This document shows, one piece after another, positions 21,894 through 30,848 of a stretch of 41,595 nucleotides of DNA. The translations under genes and the position numbers were made by a program. Numbering within the stretch: the first letter of the stretch is position 1; every line of letters begins with the position of its first letter. The notes beneath the pieces are model-generated. The model was not told the origin of the DNA. It made no database searches and saw only the letters and a list, made by a program, of their open reading frames with translations. This DNA is from CAYNLG01 sp964397995 (GTDB taxonomy: Bacteria > Planctomycetota > Phycisphaerae > FEN-1346): contig CAYNLG010000027.1 in the NCBI GenBank assembly GCA_964397995.1, forward strand, positions 1 to 41,595. Reading direction: 5' to 3'.

Positions 21894-22889
21894 CTAGACG
21901 TTGTAGAGGTCGGGCTTGTAGAGGTCGAGGTGCCGCTCGACGTACTCGGCGACCACGGCAAGGCCCTCGCGGAGGCTCGTCCGGGGCGCCCAGCCGGTCC
22001 GCTCCCTCAGCTTCTCGGCCGAGGCGATGAGGCGCATCACCTCGCTTTTCTCCGGGCGGACCCTCTCGGCGTCACAGACGATCTCGGCCTCGCGGCCGGT
22101 GACCTCCATGATGAGCTTCGCGAGGTCGCCGATGGAGATGCCCTCCCCCGTGCCGGCATTGAAGACCTCGCCGGGGGTATCCGACGTCTCGCCCACGGCC
22201 ATGAAGGCGGCCGCGGTGTCCTTGACAAAGAGCAGGTCGCGGACCGGGTCGAGCGAGCCGAGACGGATGCGGTCAGCGGCGCTCAGGAGCTGGCTCGTGA
22301 TGGTCGGGATGACCGCCCGGGCGGACTGGCGCGGGCCGAAGGTGTTGAACGGCCGAAGCGTCGCCACGGGCAGATCGAAGGCCAGGAAGTAGCTCTCGGC
22401 GAGCTTGTCGGCGCCGATCTTGCTCGCGGAATACGGAGACTGGCCCTGGAGCGGGTGGGCCTCGTCGATCGGGACGTAGCGGGCCGTGCCGTAGGTCTCG
22501 CTCGTGGAGGTGTGGACCATCTTCTCGACGCCCTCCTCGCGGCAGGCCTGGAGGACGTTGACGGTCCCTCGGATGTTCGTCGCCACGTACTCTGCCGGGG
22601 CCACGTACGAGTACGGGATGCCGATCAGGGCCGCCAGGTGGAAGACGACGGCGCGGCCGCGGACGACCTCGCGGCAGAAGAAGGGGTCGCGGATGTCACC
22701 GCTGGCGACGTCGAGCGCGTCGCGGACGGCGGGGTCGAGGAGTTCGAGTTGGCCCCAGTCGTTGCGGCTGTTGTAGCGGACGAGGGCCCGGACCTCGGCC
22801 CCCGCGGCGACGAGGGCCTCGACCAGGTGACTGCCGATGAAGCCACCCGCCCCCGTGACGAGCACCGGTTTGCCTTGCCAGAACGCCAT
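21894..22889 (-). CDS. legB: LegB-like NAD-dependent nucleotide-sugar 4,6-dehydratase
   Basis: 331 aa. VLVTGAGGFIGSHLVEALV (9-27), VVFHLAALIGIPYSYVAPAEYV, TSTSETYGTARYVPIDEAHP (127-146), SPYSASKIGADKLA with Y153/K157, and RPFNTFGPRQSARAVIPTI. These blocks are those of LegB, the 4,6-dehydratase opening legionaminic acid synthesis, and agree with the neuB and neuA-pseG genes upstream in the same block. ATG 22889 is preceded by GGGAG; longer frames run into non-coding sequence. The next pathway enzymes (a PLP aminotransferase LegC and an acetyltransferase LegH) are not adjacent; the WbpE-like and GNAT genes elsewhere might substitute, which is speculation. Confidence 0.82.
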   Translation of the reverse strand: MAFWQGKPVLVTGAGGFIGSHLVEALVAAGAEVRALVRYNSRNDWGQLELLDPAVRDALDVASGDIRDPFFCREVVRGRAVVFHLAALIGIPYSYVAPAEYVATNIRGTVNVLQACREEGVEKMVHTSTSETYGTARYVPIDEAHPLQGQSPYSASKIGADKLAESYFLAFDLPVATLRPFNTFGPRQSARAVIPTITSQLLSAADRIRLGSLDPVRDLLFVKDTAAAFMAVGETSDTPGEVFNAGTGEGISIGDLAKLIMEVTGREAEIVCDAERVRPEKSEVMRLIASAEKLRERTGWAPRTSLREGLAVVAEYVERHLDLYKPDLYNV

Positions 22890-22938
22890 GGAGTCTCCCG
22901 CCCTTCGTGCTGGATTCGGGCCGCGCATCGGCCAACCG

Positions 22939-24072
22939 TCAGGCCTCGGCGGCGACGCGATTGTAAACGGCCAGGGTCCGACGGGCAACGGCTTCCGGGT
23001 GGTGGGCCTCGGCCATCGCGCGGGCCCGCTCCCCCAAGGTATCGGCCAGAGCGGCGTTCTGCATGAGCGGACGCAGACCGTCGGCAATCGACGCGGGGCG
23101 GTGCGGGTCGACCAGGCGGCCGGCGTACCCGCCGCCGATCATCTCCGCCGCACCCCCCGCGGGGGCCACGACGGCAGGGACGCCCATCGCGGCCGCCTCA
23201 GCGACGACCATCGGCGCGTTCTCCTGGAAGGACGTAAGCACGAGGCAGCGGGCGGCAGCCATCTCGGCCTGCAGGGCACCGCGGTCGAGCGGACCGAGCA
23301 TGGTCACGCGGTCCGCGATGCTCCACTGTGCCACCAGGCGCACGAGTTCCGCTTCATACGAGGGCGGACGGACCGGCCCCGCGACGCGGAATTCGCACGC
23401 GACCCCGTCACGGGCCAGAAGGCCGACGGCCTCGACCACCGTGTGAACGTTTTTCAGGGGCCATACGGAACCGGCGAAGAGAACCCGCGGCCCGCTCTCG
23501 GTGCGGCGGCGCTCGAAGAACGAACCGTCGATGGCGTTCGCGACAAAGTGAAGCCGGCCGGCCACGCGGCCCTCCAGAACCTGGGCCGTGTAGCCACTGA
23601 TGGCGATCAGGTGCCGGTAGCGGCGGCGGACCGGCCGCTCGATGGCGGCAATGAGGCGGGCACGGAGCCTGCGGAAGGGCACGCGGCGAAAGAGGGCGTC
23701 GCGCTCCCGCACACCGTGCACCGTCAGCACCGACGGCCACCGGCGGCCATCGACCAGGTGCGCGGCCGCTTGGACGTGGACCACGTCCGGCTTCAGGTCG
23801 CCCAGCAACGCGGCGATGCGCCCCGTCGGCCGGAACCCCGGCAGGAGCGTCAGGCCGGAGCGCGGCCCCGCGAGGCGGTGGAGCGTGAAGGGCGGGTCGC
23901 CGATCTCGGTGGCCGGCACGTCCTCGTCCCAGGGGTAGACGACCACGTGCAGGTCCGGGCGGTCCGGGAGGGCACAGAGTCCGTCTACGAGCGCCGCCAC
24001 GGCGGCCGCCACTCCCCCGGCGGGGGCCCCCGGTCGCGCCGGCAGCGCGCCTGTCACGATGACCACCCTCAT
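22939..24072 (-). CDS. Family 4 (GT-B) glycosyltransferase
   Basis: 377 aa. MRVVIVTGALPA then the glycine-rich PAGGVAAAV typical of GT4 acceptor domains; DVVHVQAAAH and SVLTVHGVRERD; donor domain RVLFAGSVWPLKNVHTVVEAV, CLVLTSFQENAPMVVAEAAAMG (the E-x7-E site) and GYAGRLVDPHRP. It adds a sugar to the repeat unit. The ATG overlaps the stop of the upstream sulfotransferase by 4 bp, so expression is coupled. Confidence 0.88.
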   Translation of the reverse strand: MRVVIVTGALPARPGAPAGGVAAAVAALVDGLCALPDRPDLHVVVYPWDEDVPATEIGDPPFTLHRLAGPRSGLTLLPGFRPTGRIAALLGDLKPDVVHVQAAAHLVDGRRWPSVLTVHGVRERDALFRRVPFRRLRARLIAAIERPVRRRYRHLIAISGYTAQVLEGRVAGRLHFVANAIDGSFFERRRTESGPRVLFAGSVWPLKNVHTVVEAVGLLARDGVACEFRVAGPVRPPSYEAELVRLVAQWSIADRVTMLGPLDRGALQAEMAAARCLVLTSFQENAPMVVAEAAAMGVPAVVAPAGGAAEMIGGGYAGRLVDPHRPASIADGLRPLMQNAALADTLGERARAMAEAHHPEAVARRTLAVYNRVAAEA

Positions 24073-25070
24073 GCGCTACCGACCCTCGAGGACGTGGACG
24101 TGGCGGTCGGCTCCGCCTCGGGTTCGGCCGGGACCTCGGCCGCCTGGGCCGGGGTGCTGATGGCGTCGGCCGTCTCGACCCCCTCGGCCTCGAAGAACGG
24201 GTGGAGCCGGTAGAACCAGCGCGGCAGCATCTGGCGGCCCTTCCGCCACTGGCGGAACCGGAACCCCAGCCGCAGCAGCGAGCGCGGGATCCACTGGCCG
24301 ACGGTGGCCCCGATGCGAATCAGCAGCTTCTCGGTGCGGCTGAGAGCCGACCGGCGCTGGGTCTCGCTGGCGAAGCTCGTGTTCGGCCGGTATGTCTCGT
24401 ACGCCAGTTCCGGGTCCCACCGCAGGTCGAGGAAGTCGCAGACGCGGCGAAGCGTACCCTCGGTATCGGCCTTCAGGTCCTCGTAGCGGACCAGCAGGAC
24501 CCGGTCCGGCGCCCGCTTGGCCATGGCCTTCAGGATCTTGGTCGTATAGGCCCACGCCAGACTCATGCGGAACACCGTCCACGGGCGGAAGCCGATCTGG
24601 CCGGCCAAGGCCGCCAGGCGCAGTTTCGACGCCGTGTTTGTCACGGGCTCGCGGTAGATGCCGACGAAACGGGCGTCCGGATAGGCGGCCATGGCTTTGG
24701 CGACAGGGCCTTCCTGGACATCGGCCTTTTCAAGCCAGTCGGTAGCGCCCCGGGACCGGGCGAACCGGTCCATGACGGCCCGGAAGACCTCGGCGTAGGT
24801 GGCCGGGTAAAGCGAGTACAGGAAGTCCTCGTCGGCGCCGGCCAGGCGGAAGTAGTCGCACGGGGCGATGGCCCGGACGAACTCCATGAAGTTGACCCGC
24901 TCGCGCAGGTCGCCGTAGCGGCCGTCCACCCACCCGAAGTAGGCACTCTCGTGAATGCCGTGGTGCCGTTCATGCTGCACCCCGGCCACGTCCGGGTGCC
25001 GGCAGAGCTGGTTGGCCAGCCACGTGGTGCCGGACCGGTTGCGTCCGATAACAAAGATCGGCAGTGTCAT
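24069..25070 (-). CDS. PAPS-dependent sulfotransferase (Sulfotransfer family)
   Basis: 333 aa. The 5'-phosphosulfate loop is VIGRNRSGTTWLANQL (7-22). IYREPVTNTASKLRLA is the 3'-phosphate-binding region, followed by RYEDLKADTEGTLRRVCDFLDL, the usual dimer/PAPS block. It would transfer sulfate from PAPS to a hydroxyl or amine of the glycan. A 30-residue acidic, low-complexity tail follows. ATG 25070 has GGAGGGAGACGG upstream. A different subfamily from the two sulfotransferases at 33.3-35.2 kb, so probably another acceptor position. Stop overlaps the downstream GT4 start. Confidence 0.87.
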   Translation of the reverse strand: MTLPIFVIGRNRSGTTWLANQLCRHPDVAGVQHERHHGIHESAYFGWVDGRYGDLRERVNFMEFVRAIAPCDYFRLAGADEDFLYSLYPATYAEVFRAVMDRFARSRGATDWLEKADVQEGPVAKAMAAYPDARFVGIYREPVTNTASKLRLAALAGQIGFRPWTVFRMSLAWAYTTKILKAMAKRAPDRVLLVRYEDLKADTEGTLRRVCDFLDLRWDPELAYETYRPNTSFASETQRRSALSRTEKLLIRIGATVGQWIPRSLLRLGFRFRQWRKGRQMLPRWFYRLHPFFEAEGVETADAISTPAQAAEVPAEPEAEPTATSTSSRVGSA

Positions 25071-25154
25071 CCGTCTCCCTCCGCTGCAACGCCCCCGTAA
25101 CACAGCCCGGCGCCCGTGCCGTCCCCGCGGCAGCGGCTGCCAGGCCCCCTCCTG

Positions 25155-26618
25155 CTAAGCCGGCACGGCCATCGGCGCAGGTCGCGCCGGTGCCGCGGCC
25201 GGTGCCGCCTTCGGCACCTCGGCCGTCCGGGCCCAGTTCAGCTTCTCGGCCAGCATGCAGACGGCCATCTGAAGCCAGAACGATTTCAGATAGAGCGACG
25301 GGTTCGCCAGACTCCCGAGCACCGCCGCCACGAACAGGCCGACCAAGCAGGCCCCCAAGGGCGTGTGGCGGATGCGCCAAGCCGACCGCGCTGCCGCGAA
25401 CAACACCGCGAGATAGAGCCCCAGGCCGATAAACCCCGTCTCTGCCAAGACCATGAGGAAGTCGTTGTGGGTCACGCTGGCGCGGCCCATGACTTCGAGC
25501 AGTTCGATGCGGAACGCCCCGATGCCCACTCCTTTAAACGGGTTCGAAAGGCCCAGGCTGATCGCGTGTTGCCACATATCCGACCGCTGGCCGGCACCCA
25601 GACCCTCGCTCTGCAGCATGGCCATGCGCCGCACCAAGGCCCCGCCGAACATCCCCGTGGTCACGCCGACGACCAGGAACAGCAGCGCGCCGGCCCCGGC
25701 CACACTGAGGATGATGGCCCGCTTGGGCAGCGACAGCCGCTTGTAGACGGCCACGGCCACCAGCAGCCCGGCCAGAGTCGCGATGGCCATCGACCGGCTG
25801 CCCGTGCTGGCGATGTCCGCGAGCACGATCAGCAGCCCCGCGATGACGACCAGGCGCCAAACGCCTTTGGTCCATGTCCAGAGGACGGGGACCAAGATCA
25901 CGCCGGCCAGCACGTCCTTCGCGTGCTGGTTCGTGCCGCCCGCCTCGCCGGCCAGAGCGGTCCGTACGAGCCCGCCCTCGGTGGCCTGCTGCGGCGCGAC
26001 GATAAACGCGGCCGCGGCCCCGAAGACCGCGGCGATGAACATGACCCAGAGCAGGGCGCGCCCGGTTTCGCGCGTTGTGCACAGGTTGGCGACCACGAAC
26101 ACGAGCCCGGCCATCTGGATGAGCGTCAGGATGGCCGTCCAAGATAGCGTCGGCTCGGTCGAGGCCGGCAGCGTCAACAAGCCCCAGCCGACGAAGGCCA
26201 TGACCAGCCACATCCCCGGGATCCCGAGCTGGAGCCGGCGTCGGCCCAGGAGGTGCAGGCCGAGCGCCGCTGCGGCATAGAGCCCGATGACGCGCGACAT
26301 CGTCGCCATACGGGGGATCAGCACCCCGTAGTGCTCGAACGGAATGTAGACCACCATCAGGAACAGGCCCAGTTCGGGCCGGATGAGGATCAGAAAGGCA
26401 AACGGGATGGCCGCGCCGATGGCAGCCACCTCAATCAGGTCCAGCGCGTAGCCGAGCGCCAGGACCGCGATCGCAGCCGCCCCGACCCCGAGAAGGACGG
26501 CCACGTACCGCCGGGCCGGCCATTCGCCGGGCGCCAGGGCCGCTTCGCCCCCCTGTAAGGCCACCAAGGCCGGCTGAGACCGGCCTCCGGCCGCCAGTTG
26601 CTCCAACCACGTGCTCAC
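25155..26618 (-). CDS. O-antigen polymerase/ligase (Wzy_C/WaaL family)
   Basis: 487 aa with about ten to twelve hydrophobic segments. The periplasmic-loop signature is SNPFKGVGIGAFRIELLE followed by VTHNDFLMVLAETGFIG, the conserved Wzy_C motif. It polymerises lipid-linked repeat units, or ligates them, in the inner membrane. GTG 26618 (GTG AGC ACG) has GGAG 8 nt upstream; the frame is open further but upstream residues lack coding character. A hairpin terminator and a TATACT box without clear -35 lie 100-130 bp upstream, so this gene may start its own transcript. Ala/Pro-rich C-terminal tail. Confidence 0.85.
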   Translation of the reverse strand: MSTWLEQLAAGGRSQPALVALQGGEAALAPGEWPARRYVAVLLGVGAAAIAVLALGYALDLIEVAAIGAAIPFAFLILIRPELGLFLMVVYIPFEHYGVLIPRMATMSRVIGLYAAAALGLHLLGRRRLQLGIPGMWLVMAFVGWGLLTLPASTEPTLSWTAILTLIQMAGLVFVVANLCTTRETGRALLWVMFIAAVFGAAAAFIVAPQQATEGGLVRTALAGEAGGTNQHAKDVLAGVILVPVLWTWTKGVWRLVVIAGLLIVLADIASTGSRSMAIATLAGLLVAVAVYKRLSLPKRAIILSVAGAGALLFLVVGVTTGMFGGALVRRMAMLQSEGLGAGQRSDMWQHAISLGLSNPFKGVGIGAFRIELLEVMGRASVTHNDFLMVLAETGFIGLGLYLAVLFAAARSAWRIRHTPLGACLVGLFVAAVLGSLANPSLYLKSFWLQMAVCMLAEKLNWARTAEVPKAAPAAAPARPAPMAVPA

Positions 26619-26727
26619 GCCAGCCACTCCGTCCCCGGGTGCTGATACCGGCGGGTTGGCCCGCCGGCGCGGGTCGGCGCGCACCCCACACGTGGGGCGC
26701 ATCGCAAACACCGCTACAGTATACACC

Positions 26728-26747
26728 AAAAACGGGCTTCCGCCCAC
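26728..26747 (-). terminator. Possible rho-independent terminator after the 26809 gene
   Basis: Minus strand GTGGGC-GGAA-GCCCG followed by five T. The stem is 4 strong pairs plus wobble pairs, so it is weak and may be leaky. Confidence 0.45.
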
Positions 26748-26808
26748 TCAGAATCTCTATCGGGCGTACGCGGGCGGCCGCTTGACCGTCTCTCGCGCAG
26801 GGGCCGAG

Positions 26809-28062
26809 CTACGCTTCGCGGCCGGTGGACGGGCTCTGATCGACCAGTTCCTCCATCTCGTCGGCCACGCGCTCGATGCCTCGCTCCCCCAAGTCTCCGA
26901 GCTCCACCTCCACGGCGTGGGCGGCCGCCTCCCGGAGTCGCGCCCGGGTCGATTCGTCCGTGAACACGGCCCGAATGGCCTCATGGAGCCCTTCCGGCGA
27001 GTGGGCGTCCAGGGCAGCCCCGTACTGTTCGGCAAAGGGAACGTACCACCAGAGGGCCTTGTAGCGGATCAGGATCAGGGGCAGCCCAGCCACCAGCGCC
27101 TCGATGGAGACCGTGCTGAAGGCCGTCGTGACGGCATCGCACACCTGGAGGGCCTCGACGGAGCGGCACTCGTTGCGGTAGAAGCCCACCTCGTCCGTCG
27201 CTATGCCCTCCTGGCCTGCCCAGGTTCGCCAGTCTTCCAACTCGAACAGGGACCGTGGGTGGAACTTGACCATCAGGAAGGCCCCACACTCCCGGGTGGC
27301 CCCGTGCATCGTGCGGACCAAGTCGGCCGTCTCGTCCCACTGGTAGATCGACTGGTGGGCGTAGAGGAGCACGGGCTTGCCCTCGGGCAAGCCCAGCCGC
27401 TCGCGGATGGCCGCCGCCCTGGCCTCCTGGCCGGATGCGCCCAGATCGGCTTGGAGCTTCGCGTATTCCGGCGACCCGACGACGCGGATCGAGTCCCTCG
27501 GGATACCGCGGGCCGACAGGAGATCGATGCCGCTCCGGTTGACGACGAGGATGCGATCGCTGCCCCACTCCTCCCCGCCGCGCAGGCCGAACCAGCGGCT
27601 GAAGCGGCCCCCAACGGCGGCGTTGAGCCGTGTCCGAAGAGACCGCTTGACGTCCGGGTTGTCGGGGATGCACACGCCATCGTGCAGGAGGGCCGTGCCG
27701 ATGCCCTCGGCTTGGGCCACACGGAGCAGCGCTCGGCAGATGTAGGGTCCGGGACTTCCGAACAGGATGGCGTCGGTCGACCCGCCGTCGAGGAAACGGC
27801 GGGCCTCGCGGAGCAGGCGGCCTTTGTCGAAGAGCGTCTGCAGGAACCAGTGCCGGTCGGCGTCGTACCCCTCGATCTGCAGGTCTTCGATGGGGTACGG
27901 CGTCTCGTCGAGCAGGTGGCGGATGCAGTTGCCCTTCGGCACGACGGTATCGACACAGACGAAGGCAACCTCGTGGCCGCGCTCCACCAGCAGGTCCATC
28001 ACCGGCACAAAGCGGCTGACATGCGAGAACTGGCTGGGCACGAACCGTACGACACCCGGCAT
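26809..28062 (-). CDS. GT-B fold glycosyltransferase (capsule/nonulosonate-transferase-like)
   Basis: 417 aa. N-terminal VVRFVPSQFSHVSRFVPVMDLLVERGHEV is GT-B-like. Later blocks are VLLYAHQSIYQWDETADL, LMVKFHPRSLFELEDW (KxHPR, as in CDP-glycerol and polysialic-type transferases) and DAVTTAFSTVSIEALVAGLPLILI. It sits directly after neuB and the CMP-sugar synthetase in the transcript, so a role adding the CMP-activated nonulosonic acid is likely (inference). UDP-GlcNAc 2-epimerase-like proteins share the fold, but their catalytic pattern is not evident. ATG 28062 is taken with AAGGTG upstream; GTG 28071 is an alternative. Confidence 0.68.
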   Translation of the reverse strand: MPGVVRFVPSQFSHVSRFVPVMDLLVERGHEVAFVCVDTVVPKGNCIRHLLDETPYPIEDLQIEGYDADRHWFLQTLFDKGRLLREARRFLDGGSTDAILFGSPGPYICRALLRVAQAEGIGTALLHDGVCIPDNPDVKRSLRTRLNAAVGGRFSRWFGLRGGEEWGSDRILVVNRSGIDLLSARGIPRDSIRVVGSPEYAKLQADLGASGQEARAAAIRERLGLPEGKPVLLYAHQSIYQWDETADLVRTMHGATRECGAFLMVKFHPRSLFELEDWRTWAGQEGIATDEVGFYRNECRSVEALQVCDAVTTAFSTVSIEALVAGLPLILIRYKALWWYVPFAEQYGAALDAHSPEGLHEAIRAVFTDESTRARLREAAAHAVEVELGDLGERGIERVADEMEELVDQSPSTGREA

Positions 28063-28099
28063 GCGCGTCACCTTCCTCCCTGGCGTTCCCCCCGACGGG

Positions 28100-29167
28100 C
28101 TACTCGAGGTCGGCCCACTCGATGGCCGCGTCCTCGGCGATGTCCCGCGCGGCCGTGCGCCCCACGACCTTCTCCACCTCGGTGGGCGAGATGCCCGTCC
28201 CCGGCCGCTTCATAATCAGCATGTCGTCGCGGATCACCTCGCCGGCACGGATGTCGCGGGCGGCAATGATGCTCCGCCGGGCGAACGCGCGGGCGCTCTC
28301 CTCGCAGGCCAGGACCCCCTCGTAGGCGGTGCCCAAGGCCGTCTCGGCCGTCCGGATCGCCTCGATCATCCGGGCCATCATGTCCGGGTCGGCCGAGTGG
28401 TAGTGGTCCGCCCCCTCCCAGGTCCGGTCGAGCGTGTAGTGTTTCTCAATGACGGTCGCCCCGAGCGTCACGGCCGCCACAGCCACTTCGTCGGCCACCG
28501 TGGCGTCCGTGTGGTCGCTGTACCCGACGAGGCATCGGTCGCCGAACCGCTCCGCCAAGAGCGCGATCCGCCGCAGGTTCGCGTCCTCCAGCACCGTCGG
28601 GTAGCAGAGCACGCAGTGCATGAGAACCAGATCGCGGATCCCAAGGCCCTGGGCGGCCCCGACCATCGCCTCGACCTCGTCCAGTGTGCTCGCCCCGGTC
28701 GATTGGAGCACCGGCTTGCCGGTCCCGGCGATGCGTCCGAGGAGCGGGCGGTCCGTCAGGTCCGCCGAGGCGATCTTGTAGACCGGCATACCCAGCTCGT
28801 CCAGCAGCCCGATCGCCTCCAGGTCGAACCCGGTCGAGAGGAAGTGGATGCCGCGCTCGGCGCAGGCCTCTGCGAGCTGCCGATACTCGGGCGGGCCGAA
28901 GTGGTCGAGCTCCTTGAAGATGGCGAACTGGGTCCCGGTCGGCTCGTCCTCCTCCCAGTAGCGCGAGGCCCAGCGGGTGACGAGCTTCTCGGCCTTGTAG
29001 GTTTGGAACTTGATGGCATCGCAGCCGGCCTCGGCGGCCGTGCGCACGAGGTCCAGGGCAAGGTCCATGCGGCAGTGGTGATTGACGCCGGCTTCGGCGA
29101 TGACGTACGCGGGGCGGCCGGGACCGATCGTCCGGTCCCCGATGGTCACGGTGCGGTCAGACGGCAT
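28100..29167 (-). CDS. neuB: Nonulosonic acid synthase (NeuB/LegI/PseI family)
   Basis: 355 aa. A TIM-barrel NeuB domain with AYVIAEAGVNHH (20-31), AIKFQTYKAEKLV (51-63), GYSDHT and VIEKHYTLDRTWEGADH, then a C-terminal SAF antifreeze-like domain from about residue 290 (RSIIAARDIRAGEVI, KRPGTGISP). It condenses phosphoenolpyruvate with a 6-carbon sugar (ManNAc or a 2,4-diacetamido-trideoxy-hexose) to a 9-carbon acid. The adjacent PseG-like domain suggests a Pse/Leg-type substrate rather than plain ManNAc. ATG 29167 follows GGAGG and overlaps the end of the neuA-pseG gene by 11 bp. Confidence 0.92.
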   Translation of the reverse strand: MPSDRTVTIGDRTIGPGRPAYVIAEAGVNHHCRMDLALDLVRTAAEAGCDAIKFQTYKAEKLVTRWASRYWEEDEPTGTQFAIFKELDHFGPPEYRQLAEACAERGIHFLSTGFDLEAIGLLDELGMPVYKIASADLTDRPLLGRIAGTGKPVLQSTGASTLDEVEAMVGAAQGLGIRDLVLMHCVLCYPTVLEDANLRRIALLAERFGDRCLVGYSDHTDATVADEVAVAAVTLGATVIEKHYTLDRTWEGADHYHSADPDMMARMIEAIRTAETALGTAYEGVLACEESARAFARRSIIAARDIRAGEVIRDDMLIMKRPGTGISPTEVEKVVGRTAARDIAEDAAIEWADLE

Positions 29168-30809
29168 GCGGCACCTCCTCAGTCTGCTCCTCGCCGAGCA
29201 GCAGGCGCAGGACGCGGCCGATGCCGGCCATGCCCTCCCACTGCCACATGCGGCGCTGCATGTCCTTGCGGCGGTCGTAGTCGGCCATGAGCTTGCGGAC
29301 CTCGTCGGCCAGCGCCTCGGCCGGGACGTCGCGTCCGAGGCCCAGGTTCAGGAACCCGTGCTCGGCGCGGGCGAACTGGTGGGTCAGTTCACGCTGGTTC
29401 TGGCACAGGACGATCGTCGGCACCCCGACGGCCGCCGCTTCGTAACATGTCCGGCCGCCCGACGTCAACATCAGGTCGGCCTGCTCCATGTAGTGGCTGA
29501 TGACGCGGGTGTCGCGCACGACGTCACAGCCCTCCGGCAGGCACCGGCAGGCGGCCCCAAGGGCGTCCTCCTGGCCGAAGCCCGCCCCCACGATGACGCC
29601 CACCTGGAAGGTCGGGTCCAGCCGCCCCAGGGCCTCGAGGGCCTTGACCGTCAGACCGCTCGGGTCGGTCCCGCCGAAACAGACGAGCACGCGGGCGACC
29701 TGTGGGGCGGCCTCGCGGCGGCGGACGCTGAAGAACTCCTCTCGCATGCAGTAGTAGTCGCTGCCCGTGTAGACGTGGTCGGCCTCGTGCGGGGCCTCGT
29801 ACAGGGCGTTGATAGCCACGTCGGCGTGGTCGACGCCCGTGCCCATGTCCTCGAAGTTCACCACCCGCCAGCCGCGCTCCTTCATGGCGAGGACCGTCTC
29901 AGCGTCGGTGTCCAGAACGTCGTTGACCACGATGTCCGGCTCCAAGCCGTCCAGCCGCTCAAGAGGGCTCTCGCGGTAGACGTGGACCGGGAAATGGCGG
30001 CTCTGGATGACGCCGGCCGCCAGGTGCTGGTCCTCGGCCGCCAGGAAGACGATCTCGTGGTCCGTCAGGCGATGGGCCAGCGTCAGGGCTCGGTAGACGT
30101 GGCCGAGGCCGTTCTCGGGGCTGCCGACAACGTGGAAGACAATGCGGCGGCGGCCGATGACCTTCTCGGCCAGCCACCAGTCATGGTAGGTGTCGATGTC
30201 GATGGCCTCGTCAGCGTCGAGGACCACGAGGCGGACGCGCGTGCCCAACCGTTCCCGCTCCGTCACGACACTCCGGCGCGAGGCGATAATCCCGCCGCTC
30301 TCGGTGTAGATGCGCGGGAGTTGCTGCCGGTTGACGCGCTTCTCGAAGAGCGGGACCCCCCTGCCCCGGTCGTCCACGGTCCAGTTCAGGTGCGTGTTGT
30401 CGTAGACGCTGAGGACCGTGTCGGTCTTCGGGTCGTCCTCGAAGAGGGCCACGGCCCGGTCCAGGGTCTCGGGGCGGATCAGCGGCGACGTCGGCTGAAC
30501 GGTCGCGACGACGTCGAACACCTCGCCGCGGGCCTCGAGCTGCCGCACCGCGTCGTAGAGCACCGGCGCGAGCGGCACGGCGTCTCCGGCAAGTTCGGGC
30601 GGCCGGTCGAGCACCTCGGCCCCGAACCGGCGGGCCACGACGGCGATCTCCTCGTCCTCGGTCGAGACGACCGTCTTCGTGAGGCGCGAGGCGGCGTGGC
30701 AGGCCTCGATCGCGCACGCGATCAGCGGCTTGCCGTGGATCAGACGCAGGTTCTTGCGCGGAATGCCCTTCGACCCGCCGCGCGCGGGGATGACGGCCAA
30801 CGCCCGCAT
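29157..30809 (-). CDS. CMP-nonulosonate cytidylyltransferase fused to a PseG-like nucleotide-sugar hydrolase
   Basis: 550 aa with two domains. Residues 1-218 are a NeuA-type transferase: IPARGGSKGIPRKNLR (7-22), VVSTEDEEI, QPTSPLIRPET and the metal Asp region DIDTYHDWWLAE. Residues 222-550 are a GT-B fold like PseG: VGSPENGLGHVYR with His237 in GxGHxxR, VVNDVLDT, RVLVCFGGTDPSGLT and TSGGRTCYEAAAVGVPTIVLCQNQ. NeuA activates the 9-carbon acid with CTP. PseG strips UDP from the sugar precursor upstream of NeuB. The fusion thus joins the steps before and after NeuB. ATG 30809 has AAGGAG. Some genomes carry similar fusions, so novelty is limited; the exact sugar is unknown. Confidence 0.87.
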   Translation of the reverse strand: MRALAVIPARGGSKGIPRKNLRLIHGKPLIACAIEACHAASRLTKTVVSTEDEEIAVVARRFGAEVLDRPPELAGDAVPLAPVLYDAVRQLEARGEVFDVVATVQPTSPLIRPETLDRAVALFEDDPKTDTVLSVYDNTHLNWTVDDRGRGVPLFEKRVNRQQLPRIYTESGGIIASRRSVVTERERLGTRVRLVVLDADEAIDIDTYHDWWLAEKVIGRRRIVFHVVGSPENGLGHVYRALTLAHRLTDHEIVFLAAEDQHLAAGVIQSRHFPVHVYRESPLERLDGLEPDIVVNDVLDTDAETVLAMKERGWRVVNFEDMGTGVDHADVAINALYEAPHEADHVYTGSDYYCMREEFFSVRRREAAPQVARVLVCFGGTDPSGLTVKALEALGRLDPTFQVGVIVGAGFGQEDALGAACRCLPEGCDVVRDTRVISHYMEQADLMLTSGGRTCYEAAAVGVPTIVLCQNQRELTHQFARAEHGFLNLGLGRDVPAEALADEVRKLMADYDRRKDMQRRMWQWEGMAGIGRVLRLLLGEEQTEEVPHAV

Positions 30810-30848
30810 CCGGTCTCCTTCGCCCCCCAGCGGCCCCTGCCGCCGCCC

